Source: Tipula vernalis
Taxonomy: Eukaryota; Arthropoda; Insecta; Diptera; Tipulidae
Length of the DNA: 64,000 bases
Reading direction: 5' to 3'
NCBI GenBank assembly: GCA_958295665.1
Contig: OY282560.1
Coordinates: 95,457,930 to 95,521,929 of the forward strand
Shown here in pieces: positions 22,397 to 32,660 of the stretch. Both the position numbers and the translations under genes were made by a program. Numbering within the stretch: position 1 is the stretch's first letter; every line of letters starts with the position of its first letter. The notes below the pieces were generated by a model. The model saw only the letters and a list, made by a program, of their open reading frames with translations. It made no database searches and was not told the DNA's origin.

Positions 22397-23219
22397 CACA
22401 GAAAAAAAATATTATCTAATATACAAATTTGATAAATTTTAAAACAAAATTTTTCTAATTTTTTTGAGATTAATCAAATATTCTTAAATACAAATTTTTA
22501 ATCTCTTCTTTAATCATAATAAAACTTAAATTATAAGTTTGTAATGTTTTATATTAACATTGAAAATTTTGATAATATGTGAAGCTTAAAAGGTATAATT
22601 AAAACAATTTTTCTTTAAATGAAAATTAACTGATTTGGGTTAAACGAATCTCGTTTAATCTAAACTCATTTAAAAAAGTTTATCGCAAACATTAAAGTTT
22701 TTTAATATAAATTAAATTTTGATGTTTAAACTAACTCTTCGTAAGGTTTTAAAAAAAATATAAAATTTGATTTCAATACAAGACAAATTTCCTCGGCTTA
22801 AACCATAATATGTTTGTCTTAACATTATTACAGTGAAACCTGCTAATCGGACCTCTTTGTAATCGGACCAATTTGAAATCGGACCGCTTATTACTACTCA
22901 GAAAAGGTTTTCAATACAAATTGTTCTGTGTAATCGGACCACCTCGAAATCGGACCTATGGACCACATATTTCATTCCATTTTGGTTTATTTTACCTTTG
23001 AATAGGACCACTTCAAAAAATTTTATTGTATGTACATATGTATTGTAGTTTAGTTTTTGATATTTTATTTGTGATCTATTTTATACATACCCAGCAAACG
23101 TGTCTTAAGTAACACATGCAAGACAAACTCAAGACTTGTTATGGTAACAAACCCAAGACAGTCAAAAGACAACACCATGTATTTGGGACGAAGAGTCTTC
23201 AAAGAAATGTCTTGTGGTC

Positions 23220-23560
23220 TTTATTGGTAACATGTATACAAGATGTCTTGAGTAACATATCTCATGGTCTTCTTAGGTAACATGTCTGGTGGTCGTTATT
23301 GGTAACATGTCTGGATGCCGTCTTTTGTAACATCTTTGGTCGTCGTATTAGGTAACATGTCTTGTGTTCCTCATTGATAACATATTTTGGGTTTGTCTTT
23401 AGCAACATGTATGGCGAATGTCTTAGGTAACATGTTTGAAGGTCGTCTTATGTAACATGTTTGAAGGTAGTCTTAAGTAACATGTATAGGGCTCGTCTTA
23501 GGTAACGTGTCTGAAGTTCGTTATTAGTAACAAATCTGATAGTTTGCCGTCTTACTTTGG
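23220..23560 (+). repeat. Degenerate tandem array of a 25-27 bp unit (subterminal repeats)
   Basis: About 12-13 consecutive units with consensus close to GGTAACATGTCTGG followed by GGTCGTCTTA. Examples begin GGTAACATGTCTGGTGGTCG, GGTAACATGTTTGAAGGTCG and AGTAACATGTATAGGGCTCG. Further isolated copies lie at 23150, 23800 and, inverted, near 27060-27160. Such arrays near both ends are the binding sites for the second protein of CACTA-type elements. Confidence 0.75.
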
Positions 23561-23867
23561 TCACTGGAATAGTAATTGGTATAAAAATATAAATGCAAAT
23601 TATGCTCAAAATAAAAACCGAAAATAATTTTCTTCTTACTATTAATTGACATTAAAAATTAAATAAAACACCAATAAAATTTATCAAAATCTTTGCGAGA
23701 ATAATTCTATACCAAGAAAAACTTGGTTTGAAACTATTCATTCCGGAATGAAAATACACGGCATTGTTGTTGTAAAATTACCAAAGTAAGACGGCAGTTG
23801 TCTCAGGTAACGTGGGTTTTTTTTGTAGAAATAAAAAACTATTGTATTTGTTTAATTTTTTAATTTA

Positions 23868-24151
23868 GGACGTGTTCGAAGTTTGTAATAATTTTGTTTT
23901 TGTAATAATTTTGACAGGAGTGAAATAATTTTCTTTTCCATATTTTGTAATAAGTTGTATTTGTACTACTTTTTTTAGAAATAAATTAACGTAATATGGC
24001 TTAATTATTATTATTGCGCGCTTTTGTTTATGAATATTATTACAGAAGTGTCAAGTTTACAACACGTAGTGGCTGTGATAATTTGGTGGCATACAAAATA
24101 ATGTCATAATTATTACAGCTGGAATAATTATCACAAACTTCGAACACGTCC
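23868..24151. mobile_element. 284-bp Harbinger-like MITE
   Basis: Inverted ends GGACGTGTTCGAAGTTTGTA (left) and GGACGTGTTCGAAGTTTGTG (right, read on minus), flanked by TTA on each side (23865-23867 and 24152-24154). A 3-bp TTA duplication fits PIF/Harbinger (Tourist-type) MITEs. There is no coding capacity. It inserted in the left half of the nested CMC element. Confidence 0.75.
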
Positions 24152-24812
24152 TTATTTAGAAAATATAATAAATTTTGTCTTAAGTTCTTATTAGAATTTA
24201 ACAATAATTTTAAAATAAATTAAAAGTATTTTTTTAATTATATACATGCGGAATTATTATAATTTTTTCGTATCACAATGTGGGTTTAAAGCGAGTGCAT
24301 ATAGAAAATAGTCATTTGATATAATAATTTAAGTTAACTTTTAAACCTGACATTTTCAATTTTTAATTGTTATCTCTAATATGACAAATTTAAAAGTACC
24401 TAGTCCGAATTTGTAAAAGTTATCAAAATATTAAAAAAAATTAAAATGACAGAATTTTCTTTAAAGAAAATGCATTTTTATCTTTTGTCGGCCGAATTTC
24501 GAAGTCGATCAACAAAAGATAAAATTGAATTTTTTATAATGAAAATTTTATAATTTTAATAGTTTTGTTAATATTTTGATGGCTTTCCTAAATTCGAACT
24601 ACATTTTAATAATTCTCCCATTACAGAAATAAAAATTTTGTCAAAAAATAGAAATGTTGGTTTATAAATGCGGTCGAATATTTTGAATGCTGTAATGCCT
24701 TTAATCATAAATAAAAGATTTAAAAGATATAACCTATGATTTATTATATGTAAATATTTATTTATTGCTATTAAATATTTTGAAATTATTATTAGAGTAA
24801 TGATAAATACAG

Positions 24813-26410
24813 CTAAGCAAAATGAGCGGAATAATTTTCGTGAAGCATGGGTATTAAAAGATACTGATTTTTCGAAATATCCAACGGTTTTATTTGTTGC
24901 AAAAAATTTTCATACATATATCCTGAGAACGAATCTAAGGGGCCATACAACTTTACATAACCGGGCAAATGTAAAATGCTATGAACATTGTAATTTACGT
25001 GTTTCAATCCATAAATTTGGGGATATAGGGCTACAAATTCATTTAAAAGTATCTGGGCATTATCTGTATTCTCTTTGCAACTAGTCCTATCGGATAAAAG
25101 ACGAAGACTAACTACTAAAATCAAAAAATGATAAAAAATATTAGAGTCAACGAAACCTTTTAAAAGTGGAAGTACTCCATATAAAATAAAAAATCTAAAT
25201 TCTGTGGCTTTCCATCAGCAGATTTCATTAAAATCTCTTGGTTTGTGAGAAAATTCTAAAGAGATGTATTTAGAATAAGAGACAAATAATTCGGACATCA
25301 AATTTTTAGATTCTGGTTTTATTTTATCTAAAAGATTAACATTTTTTTTGCAACTCCTAAATCGACTAAATGCATTGGATCTAGAGGAAATTGGGTAACC
25401 ATCATAATTCCAGATTTTTCTAAAATATTTGCCTCACCTTTATGATGTTCTACATCTAAGCGATTAGCGAAAGAATAATCAGTTCTTAAATTACCTGAAA
25501 CTACGTTTAAAACAGAAGTATGAGAAGTTCTAAGCCCTGATTGATTACATTCGTGACACCCTTTAATCGCGTTGTGGTATTTAACTGATTTGCAAAAGGA
25601 TTTTGCTGGTGCATCGCAAATAAACGCGCGTAAAATAAATTGTTTTTGGAATCGAATTTTTACCAATTACCTAAAATGCCCTCATTTTTTAATTTTAAAA
25701 ATTAATTTACAAATTCTTTAAAAAAAACTATCTACTGATATGGGATGACCGTCACCAACCCAAGCTCCGACAATAAAAGGTGGATGATTACGATCGTCAA
25801 CGAAAGAACCAAGAATAGGCCAGAGCGTTTTTCTAGAACTTTTATAAAGAGGTAATCCATCGATGTTAAAATCACAAATAATTTCCGGCAAATTAGATAA
25901 GAACTTTGAATCATATCGATTAATGCATTTTTCAATTCCAAAATGGGCATATTCTCCTGGCGGTACCTCTTTTGGTGTACAACTATCAGGGGCACTACTA
26001 GTACTGCGAAATAATGAACCTTTTGTTTTTGGAAGATCAACACCAAATTCCCTTAAAATTTTAAGCAAATGTGAAACTGGATTTACAGATATAGTATGTA
26101 AAATAATCCATTTAATTAAATTTATCTTTAATATATTAATTTTATCTGAACATGAATTATCAGAAAACTCGTCTTCGGATGAAGACTCATCTTCAGATGA
26201 GCATGAAATTAAAATATCATCTAATGAAAAACGATCTTCCAAAAGAGGAACGTTATATTCGCTATTAAAATTTTCGGGATTAAAATTAATTTCTTCTAGC
26301 TCAGACATATTTTCGGGATTACTTAAATTAAAATTTATTTCACATTCTAAACTACTGTCTGCCATTTCGGAGATAATCCTATACCGTTGGGTTCTGGATA
26401 TATTATCCAT
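24813..26410 (-). pseudogene. CMC-like transposase (nested element), broken
   Basis: Three minus-strand blocks in order. Block one (26410-25718, 230 codons): an acidic Ser/Asp/Glu-rich N-terminus, then IICDFNIDGLPLYKSSRKTL and LGSFVDDRNHPPFIVGAWVG. Block two (25666-25328): FICDAPAKSFCKSVKYHN, a GCHECNQSGL Cys pair, and FPLDPMHLVDLGV. Block three (25124-24813): HLPGYVKLYGPLDSFSGYMY and ENFLQQIK. This series is the known signature of animal CMC/EnSpm-related transposases; the D of NIDG and the D/H of DPMH are likely catalytic or structural. Stops and frame changes lie between blocks, with a decayed 200-base gap at 25125-25327. The acidic N-terminus is well kept. Confidence 0.75.
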
Positions 26411-27475
26411 TCTAATTATGTATTATGAAATATTTTCTACACAATTATGAATAAGTTCACGAGAAAATGTGAGAACAACAAACACTAAACTGTTCTACTG
26501 CTTTAATATAGCTTTTATGCTTTATTTATGATTTTTCTAACAGGGAATTTAGTTAAGTTCAATTTATATAATAGCAATAAATTACATATAATAATACTCA
26601 CAGTTTTCTAATATTTAATTTATTTTGAAAACGCTTTAAATTAGCAACATTCAAAATGGCGGCGAAAAATTGAAAACAATTTAGTAAATATTATTTCTAT
26701 ACACTACATATATTTACGAAAAATAAAAAAAATATAAACATGTACATATAATTATATTTTTTTTATTTAAATTAATTATATATCTATTATTATTTATTTG
26801 TTTTAGTAAGTAATCACAGAAAATTTTCTTTACACTTTCACTCACACAACACACTGAAAGACGACACAAAATAATAATAAACAAAAAAAAAAAAAAAATG
26901 GGGAAATATGTGCGGTTTGGGTGGGTGTTGCGATAACGAAGCGGTTTTTAAAGACATTTTCAAGACAACCGCAAGACTTGTTCCTATTCGTTCTATTTCC
27001 CACCGATAGGAGCGCGTTAAATTAAATAACGTACGTGACTTTAGTAACATACTGAAGACAACCCAAAGACATGTTCTTTAAGAAATTTGTCTCTTTTTAA
27101 CATGTGTATTTATATATTATTTGCTCTATCCCAGACAAGCTAAAGACATGTTACCAAAGACAAAAAATCTGCTGGGTATGTATGTATTTTTAAACTAAAT
27201 TATGTAACGGGTTTATGCAGTTATAATCACTGTACGTACATTTACAAATGTTAATATGTATGCATATGAGAAATTGCAGTTAGCGCATTTAAGCCGAAAA
27301 GGTACGTACATACAATTGTTTTAGCTAGGATATTTAATTACATACGGCATTACGAGTAAGTGTATGTAAGTAAAATAAATATGGGCATATAAGTGGCTAC
27401 ATATTTGATATTTTGATTTTTCATTTAATTAAAATAATTTATGTACATTCATATAATTTATCTAGACAAAGGGAA

Positions 27476-29011
27476 ATGAATAAACAAAAGCGCACATATA
27501 AGGAACTAAACTTATCCGAAAAAATAAGTGTTATACAATCTGCGGAAACGGAAAAATTATCACAACGCCAACTAAGTGAAAAATACAAAGCAAGTAAAAC
27601 GCAAATTCAACGAATTCTCGCCAACAAAGATAAAATTAAAGAAACCTTCGAAAATTTTGGAAAACTTAAAAGAAAGCGAATTGCATCTTGCACGAAATAT
27701 GGTGAAATCGATAATCAATTATTCCAGTGGTTTACAATGGCACGTTCGAAAAACATGCCTATATCTGGCTCAATTTTGCAGGAAAAAGCACGAAGTAAAT
27801 TATTAAATTTAAACGATTTCACTGCTTCAAATGGATGGCTCCAAACTTTTAAGGATCGCCACCAGTTACAATTTATTATGCTTAGTGGAGAAGGTGCCTC
27901 AACAGATATACAAATTGTCGAACAATATCGCTCGACATTGGAAAATTTAACAGATGCATATGACCCAAAAAATATCTACAATTTGGATGAAACTGGTCTG
28001 TTTTTTCGAGCCACACCATCGAGATCCTTAAATTTGAAAAATCAATTATGCAAGGGAGGAAAAATGTGCAAGGAACGTTTGACAGTCGCTTTATTGTGTA
28101 GTATGGCGGGAGAGAAAGAACCTGTAGTCATAATAGGCAGAGCTAAAAAACCACGGGCATTTAAACATTTAAATGTTGAAAAAGCACTAAATATTAAATG
28201 GCGGTTTAATAAAAAAGCGTGGATGACTTCCGATATCTTTCAGGATTGGATAGAAACATTCAATAAAAAGATGGCTAGGCAGAAACGAAATGTTATTTTG
28301 TTTTTAGATAACGCGTCTTGTCATCCACATAATTCTTACAGCAATGTCAAACTCCAATTTGTTCCGCCAAATACTACATCGGCCCTACAGCCATTAGACC
28401 AGGGTATTATAAAAAGCTTAAAGGCGATGTACCGAAAATTGTTAATGGATCATTTATTGACGGCTATAGACGATGGTGATGGAGTAGAAGCATTATCAAA
28501 AAAAATTACCACGTTAGATGCATGTTCATGGATATCTACTGCATGGGATAATGTAACCACAGAAACGATTTCTAATTGTTTTAAAAAAGCCGGGTTACAA
28601 AAAGCGATAGATCATCAGGAATTAATCATCATGACGGAGAATTGTGAATCTGAATCTCATTTTGAAAATGTGGCTTTCGATCAGAATTTGCAAACATTCA
28701 AGGAATTGCCTGATGATTGGGAAGATCAATTTTTTGAGTCGGTAGATAAAGAATGTGAAAATGAAAACATCGAAACCATAAATTTTAGCTCATCTTCTGA
28801 TGGTGACGAGTTAGATGACAATACAACTAGTGATTTTACATTTAATAAAGCACAAATTTATTTTAAAACTTTGAAAGATTATGCGAGTGATAAAGGATTG
28901 AACGAAATGTTTCTTCATCTGGCTCAGGCGGAGCAAAAATTACTTGAAAACGAGATTTCCATGAAAAAGCTTCAATCTAAAATAACAACATATTTTGCAA
29001 AAATGGATTAA
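27476..29011 (+). CDS. Tigger/pogo transposase, intact frame
   Basis: A 512-residue frame with no internal stop. I prefer the ATG at 27476 (MNKQKRTYKELNL) over the upstream in-frame ATG at 27413 because Tigger proteins begin just before the first helix-turn-helix. Domains: psq-type HTH (about 12-60), CENP-B/Tc5 HTH (about 80-140, QWFTMARSKNMPISGSILQE), and the DDE-type nuclease with D171 (YNLDETGLFF), D278 (FLDNASCHP) and D308 (LQPLDQGIIKSLK), spacing DD30D. The acidic C-terminus ends in a possible coiled coil (LAQAEQKLLENEISMKKLQ). It would cut and paste the element at its CAGT ends in the nucleus. Although the frame is intact, the element carries a 4-kb insertion between the left end and the gene, which would hinder its own movement; the protein could act on shorter copies. 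Confidence 0.93.
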   Translation: MNKQKRTYKELNLSEKISVIQSAETEKLSQRQLSEKYKASKTQIQRILANKDKIKETFENFGKLKRKRIASCTKYGEIDNQLFQWFTMARSKNMPISGSILQEKARSKLLNLNDFTASNGWLQTFKDRHQLQFIMLSGEGASTDIQIVEQYRSTLENLTDAYDPKNIYNLDETGLFFRATPSRSLNLKNQLCKGGKMCKERLTVALLCSMAGEKEPVVIIGRAKKPRAFKHLNVEKALNIKWRFNKKAWMTSDIFQDWIETFNKKMARQKRNVILFLDNASCHPHNSYSNVKLQFVPPNTTSALQPLDQGIIKSLKAMYRKLLMDHLLTAIDDGDGVEALSKKITTLDACSWISTAWDNVTTETISNCFKKAGLQKAIDHQELIIMTENCESESHFENVAFDQNLQTFKELPDDWEDQFFESVDKECENENIETINFSSSSDGDELDDNTTSDFTFNKAQIYFKTLKDYASDKGLNEMFLHLAQAEQKLLENEISMKKLQSKITTYFAKMD

Positions 29012-29396
29012 ACTTACTTTATAGTTTTTCATTATGTCAATTAATTGAATTATGTATCTAATTATTTTTGATTTTTTTTTATGTGTTATGATTTACATAC
29101 ATATGTATTTGAAATAAATTGCAGATTTATGTCTTCATATATTTAATGTATACATATGTACATACATTTATGTCTGTATGTACATACATCTAATATAAAT
29201 AAAGCAAAAAAATAAAAATAAAAAAGCAAAACCTTTGTAATCGGACCAACTTCTAATCGGACCAGTTTTTTTGGTCCCGAAGGTGGTCCGATTATACAGG
29301 TTTGACTGTATATGATTCTGATTGTCAAATTATAAATGGTTATAGGTGCATTAGTGAGAAATTAAAATAATTCTATTAAATTAAAATATTTTAAAA

Positions 29397-31933
29397 ATGT
29401 TTAATTGTTTTAAATGTAATCAAACATTTTCCACTATACAAATTTTATGCAAGCATATAAAATATCTACATGGTTGGCTTCCCATTGAAGTATTAGTTTG
29501 TAATCAAGGTGGCTGTCATCAGAAGTTTTCACATTTAGATCGTTACAAGCGCCACTTAGCAAATATACATAAAAATATTATTAACAGCGCTTCGGAACTT
29601 CCCAAAGCTAATAATTGCACTAACTTAGATATGACAAAGAGTAAAATAACAATTGATGGTAATTATGGCGAAATTCGTTGAAATATTTTGGTAACCTTTA
29701 ATAACTTATTATGTATAAATATTTGTTTATATTTTATAGATCAAGTTAATACAATATGTGATGAAATTACGTTAGGCGCAAAGCAGAAGTCCAGCCATTT
29801 TCAAAACGGGCAAATTAATGAATTGAAAAGAACTATCGAAAATTCATCACTGAAGTTTGTTGCAAAATTATACAGTATGCAATTACTGCCAACGTCGGTT
29901 GCCTTAGAAATTATTCAAACAGCTCAAGAATTAATCAGTGTAATAATCAGTAGTATAAGAACATGCAAGAAAAATTGCTCTGAGGAAAATCTACATGTTG
30001 ACAATTTATTAGATTTTTGTGAATTACCCTTCATCAACATAAAATCTGAATATTTATTGCTCAAAGAATTAAGAAAAAAGGGACTATACTCTGCGCCCAA
30101 AAAATTTACTGTACATAATCAGAACTTAGAACAAATCAAACAAGGAAAACTAGTCATCGGCGAATTTAAAAGTGAAGGTATTTTAATGCCAATTTCTGCA
30201 CAAATTAAAACATTCTTTGGAACTAAAGATCTATTAAAAAACACTCGAAAGGAATTACTTAAAAACAAAAACGTGCTGACAAACTTTATACAAGGTGAAC
30301 TCTGGCAGGAAAAAATTTCAATAATTAATAAAGAAAAGGTTATCCCGTTGTTCCTATATTATGACGATTTTGAGACGAACAACCCTTTGGGGAGTCGTTC
30401 CGGTAAACAAGCGATCGCTGCATTTTATTATATGTTTCCAACTATACCACAAGATTTATCAAAATTGTCTAATATTTTCGTTGCCATGCTGGTAAAATCA
30501 AAAATTTTGAAAACTTTTAATTATAATAAAACATTGGCTCCTCTAGTGGACGAACTTAAATTACTTGAAAGTCAGGGTATTGATATAAAAACCGAAGATG
30601 GTTTTATAAAAGTACATTTTGTATTGGGATTAGTGATCGGTGATAATTTAGGCTTAAATTCGATCCTTGGATTTTCTCAATCTTTTTCACACAATTTCTT
30701 TTGTAGATTTTGCACCATGAAAAAAGAGGAAACCCAAGCTTGTCTTGTTGAAAATCCAAGTCTTGCCCGTCAAAAGGATTGTTATAATGAACAGGTATTA
30801 AATATCGATGCAGAATCATTTAAAAATACCGGAATTAAAGACAATTGTATTTTAAATAAAATTGATACTTTCCACGTTACAGAAAACTATTCCGTCGATA
30901 TTATGCATGATGTGATGGAAGGTGTGATTAAATTTGGAATTTCAAATTGCCTTCATTCGTTCATATTCGAAAAACAATACTTTTCAATTGAGACATTAAA
31001 TAATCGAATTCAAAATTTTGAGTACGGAGAAACCGAATTATCCAATCGACCGGGATCTTTCAAAGTAGATCATATTAAACAAAAAAAGCTCCAAGTAACA
31101 GCAAGAGAAGCACTCTGTTTATTAGAGTTTATATATTCTATATCGGCGATCTCATTCCACCTTCGAATCGGCTATTAAAATATTTACACACATTACAAAA
31201 TTTAGTCGAGATAGTTTTCAAAGATTCGTTTTCAAATTATGACATCATTTGTCTCAAGGAATTAATTAAAAAACATAATAAACTTTATATCGAATACTTC
31301 AATGAGAATCTTAAACCTAAACATCACAACCTCTTGCACTACCCAACAATAATTAGAAAATCTGGTCCGCTGAAACCAATGTGGTGCATGCGGTTTGAAT
31401 CGAAACATCGGGAACTTAAATATTACACAAATGCCATAACATCTAGAAAAAATTTGCCCTTATCAATTGCCAAAAAATGTGCTATACGATTCACATTTAA
31501 CGTATTAAATGAAATGGACATTAAAAGTGACGTATCTATATTAAAATTTAGTGCGTCCGCTGAAATTGATCTAAATGCGTTTCCTTATAATGAATTAATT
31601 AAACAAATAGAACTACAATTGGAAGAAGTCACGTTGGCAGAGATAGTAGAATACAGAGGAACAAAATATAAAATAAAAGATTTACTGAAATCTGAAAATC
31701 CATATACGGTCGTTTTTAAAATAGATCATATTATAATACATCGGGACAAAGTTATTCTATTTATAGAGAAAATGAAAATTGAGAAAACTGATAATCATTA
31801 CAATTGCTATGTATTAGGAGATTCATTAAAACAATATTGCTGCTTAGAATTGAATCCAATGGAGAATAGGCATCCAATTACAACAAACAAAATCACGCGT
31901 GACAAAATCGGATTTAAATATCCTATAATATAA
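29397..31933 (+). pseudogene. Gene 1 of two-gene element, copy 1: C2H2 zinc-finger CMC-like transposase
   Basis: Exon 1 (29397-29658) codes two C2H2 fingers: CFKCNQTF...CKHIKYLH and VCNQGGCHQKF...RYKRHLANIH. A phase-1 intron follows (GTAATT to TTATAG, 29659-29739). Exon 2 continues with NVLTNFIQGELWQEK, FLYYDDFETNNPLGS, LGLVIGDNLGLNSILGFSQS, HNFFCRFC and YSVDIMHDVMEGV. A net one-base frameshift at about 31137 separates this from the C-terminal part: IGDLIPPSN, HYPTIIRKSGPLKPMW and MRFESKHRELKYY, ending at 31933. The D-rich and MHDVMEGV boxes and the MRFE-KH module recur in CMC-related transposases of animals. About 840 residues in all. The matching copy at 53629-56098 has the same layout. No function beyond transposase-like is claimed; the frameshift makes this a pseudogene unless it is a sequence error. 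Confidence 0.7.
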
Positions 31934-32660
31934 ATCTTTTATAAAAATGTAATAAATTAAATATGTTATATGTAAGTAGGCAAAACCAACAAAAATGTTT
32001 ATACAAGCCAAACAGTACAAACACTTAAGGTATAAAAAAGTACATTAAGGCGTAGTATTAGTGATGCATACAAATAAATCAGAAAGTATATATACACAAA
32101 ACAGATAAGTATAGGTGATACATTCATAATAAATATAGTGTACATTTTTTTGATAGTATCTGTGTAAGGAGGGAACGAGACGGCTTGTATAAACATTTTT
32201 GTTGGTTTTGAAGTAGGTGACTACAGCGGAAATACATCCATAATATGTACATGAAAGAAGCAATGATGTTTGTTTTTAATTAGTTTTCTTATATGAAGAA
32301 AAGCAAATTCTAATTATTTTACGACAAACCGAAAAATTATTAAATAGCTCAATTCAAAATTGGAGAGTTTACATTAACCACATTTTATTTTGATGTAAAA
32401 TTATTTTTTATTTTTCTCTTTTTATCATTCTGATCATAATAATACGGAGAGTAGCTATGAGATTTTTTATTGGGAAAACCACATGTTTGTTCGTCATTCT
32501 AATCGTGTCTTGTCTTGTTTGTGGTATATTTCGAGGAACAATTAGGTTTATTTTATTGTTAATAAAAATAGATCTTAAACATTGGGACGATAGTGATTAT
32601 CATAAGTAAATTATTTAAGTGATAAAGTGTATATTATTTGGGTGATAAAGAATATTCAAA

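Larger units (their letters stand above)
23090..27176 (-). mobile_element. CMC-type DNA transposon nested in the Tigger
   Basis: Inverted ends CCCAGCA (23090) and TGCTGGG (27176) are flanked by TA on both sides (23088-23089, 27177-27178). Both subterminal regions are full of GGTAACATGTCT and GTCTT words, on the left as a regular tandem array. It contains the remains of a CMC-like transposase on the minus strand and a 284-bp MITE. A 2-bp TA duplication is known for the Mirage branch of CMC and differs from the 3 bp of CACTA, so branch placement is open. Confidence 0.75.
22831..29308 (+). mobile_element. Tigger/pogo DNA transposon (host of a nested CMC element)
   Basis: Terminal inverted repeats CAGTGAAACCTGCTAATCGG (left) and, on the minus strand, CAGTCAAACCTGTATAATCG (right), flanked by the TA duplication at 22829-22830 and 29309-29310, as in all Tc1/mariner/pogo elements. 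Both ends carry repeated AATCGGACC words (left 22846-22960, right 29238-29291). Without the nested element at 23090-27176 it is about 2.39 kb, the normal Tigger size. It encodes one transposase at 27476-29011. Confidence 0.9.

Noticed and set aside
25863..26450. 195-codon plus-strand frame
   Set aside because: It lies antisense to the clearly recognisable minus-strand CMC transposase block; its Ser-rich text is a shadow of that acidic region.
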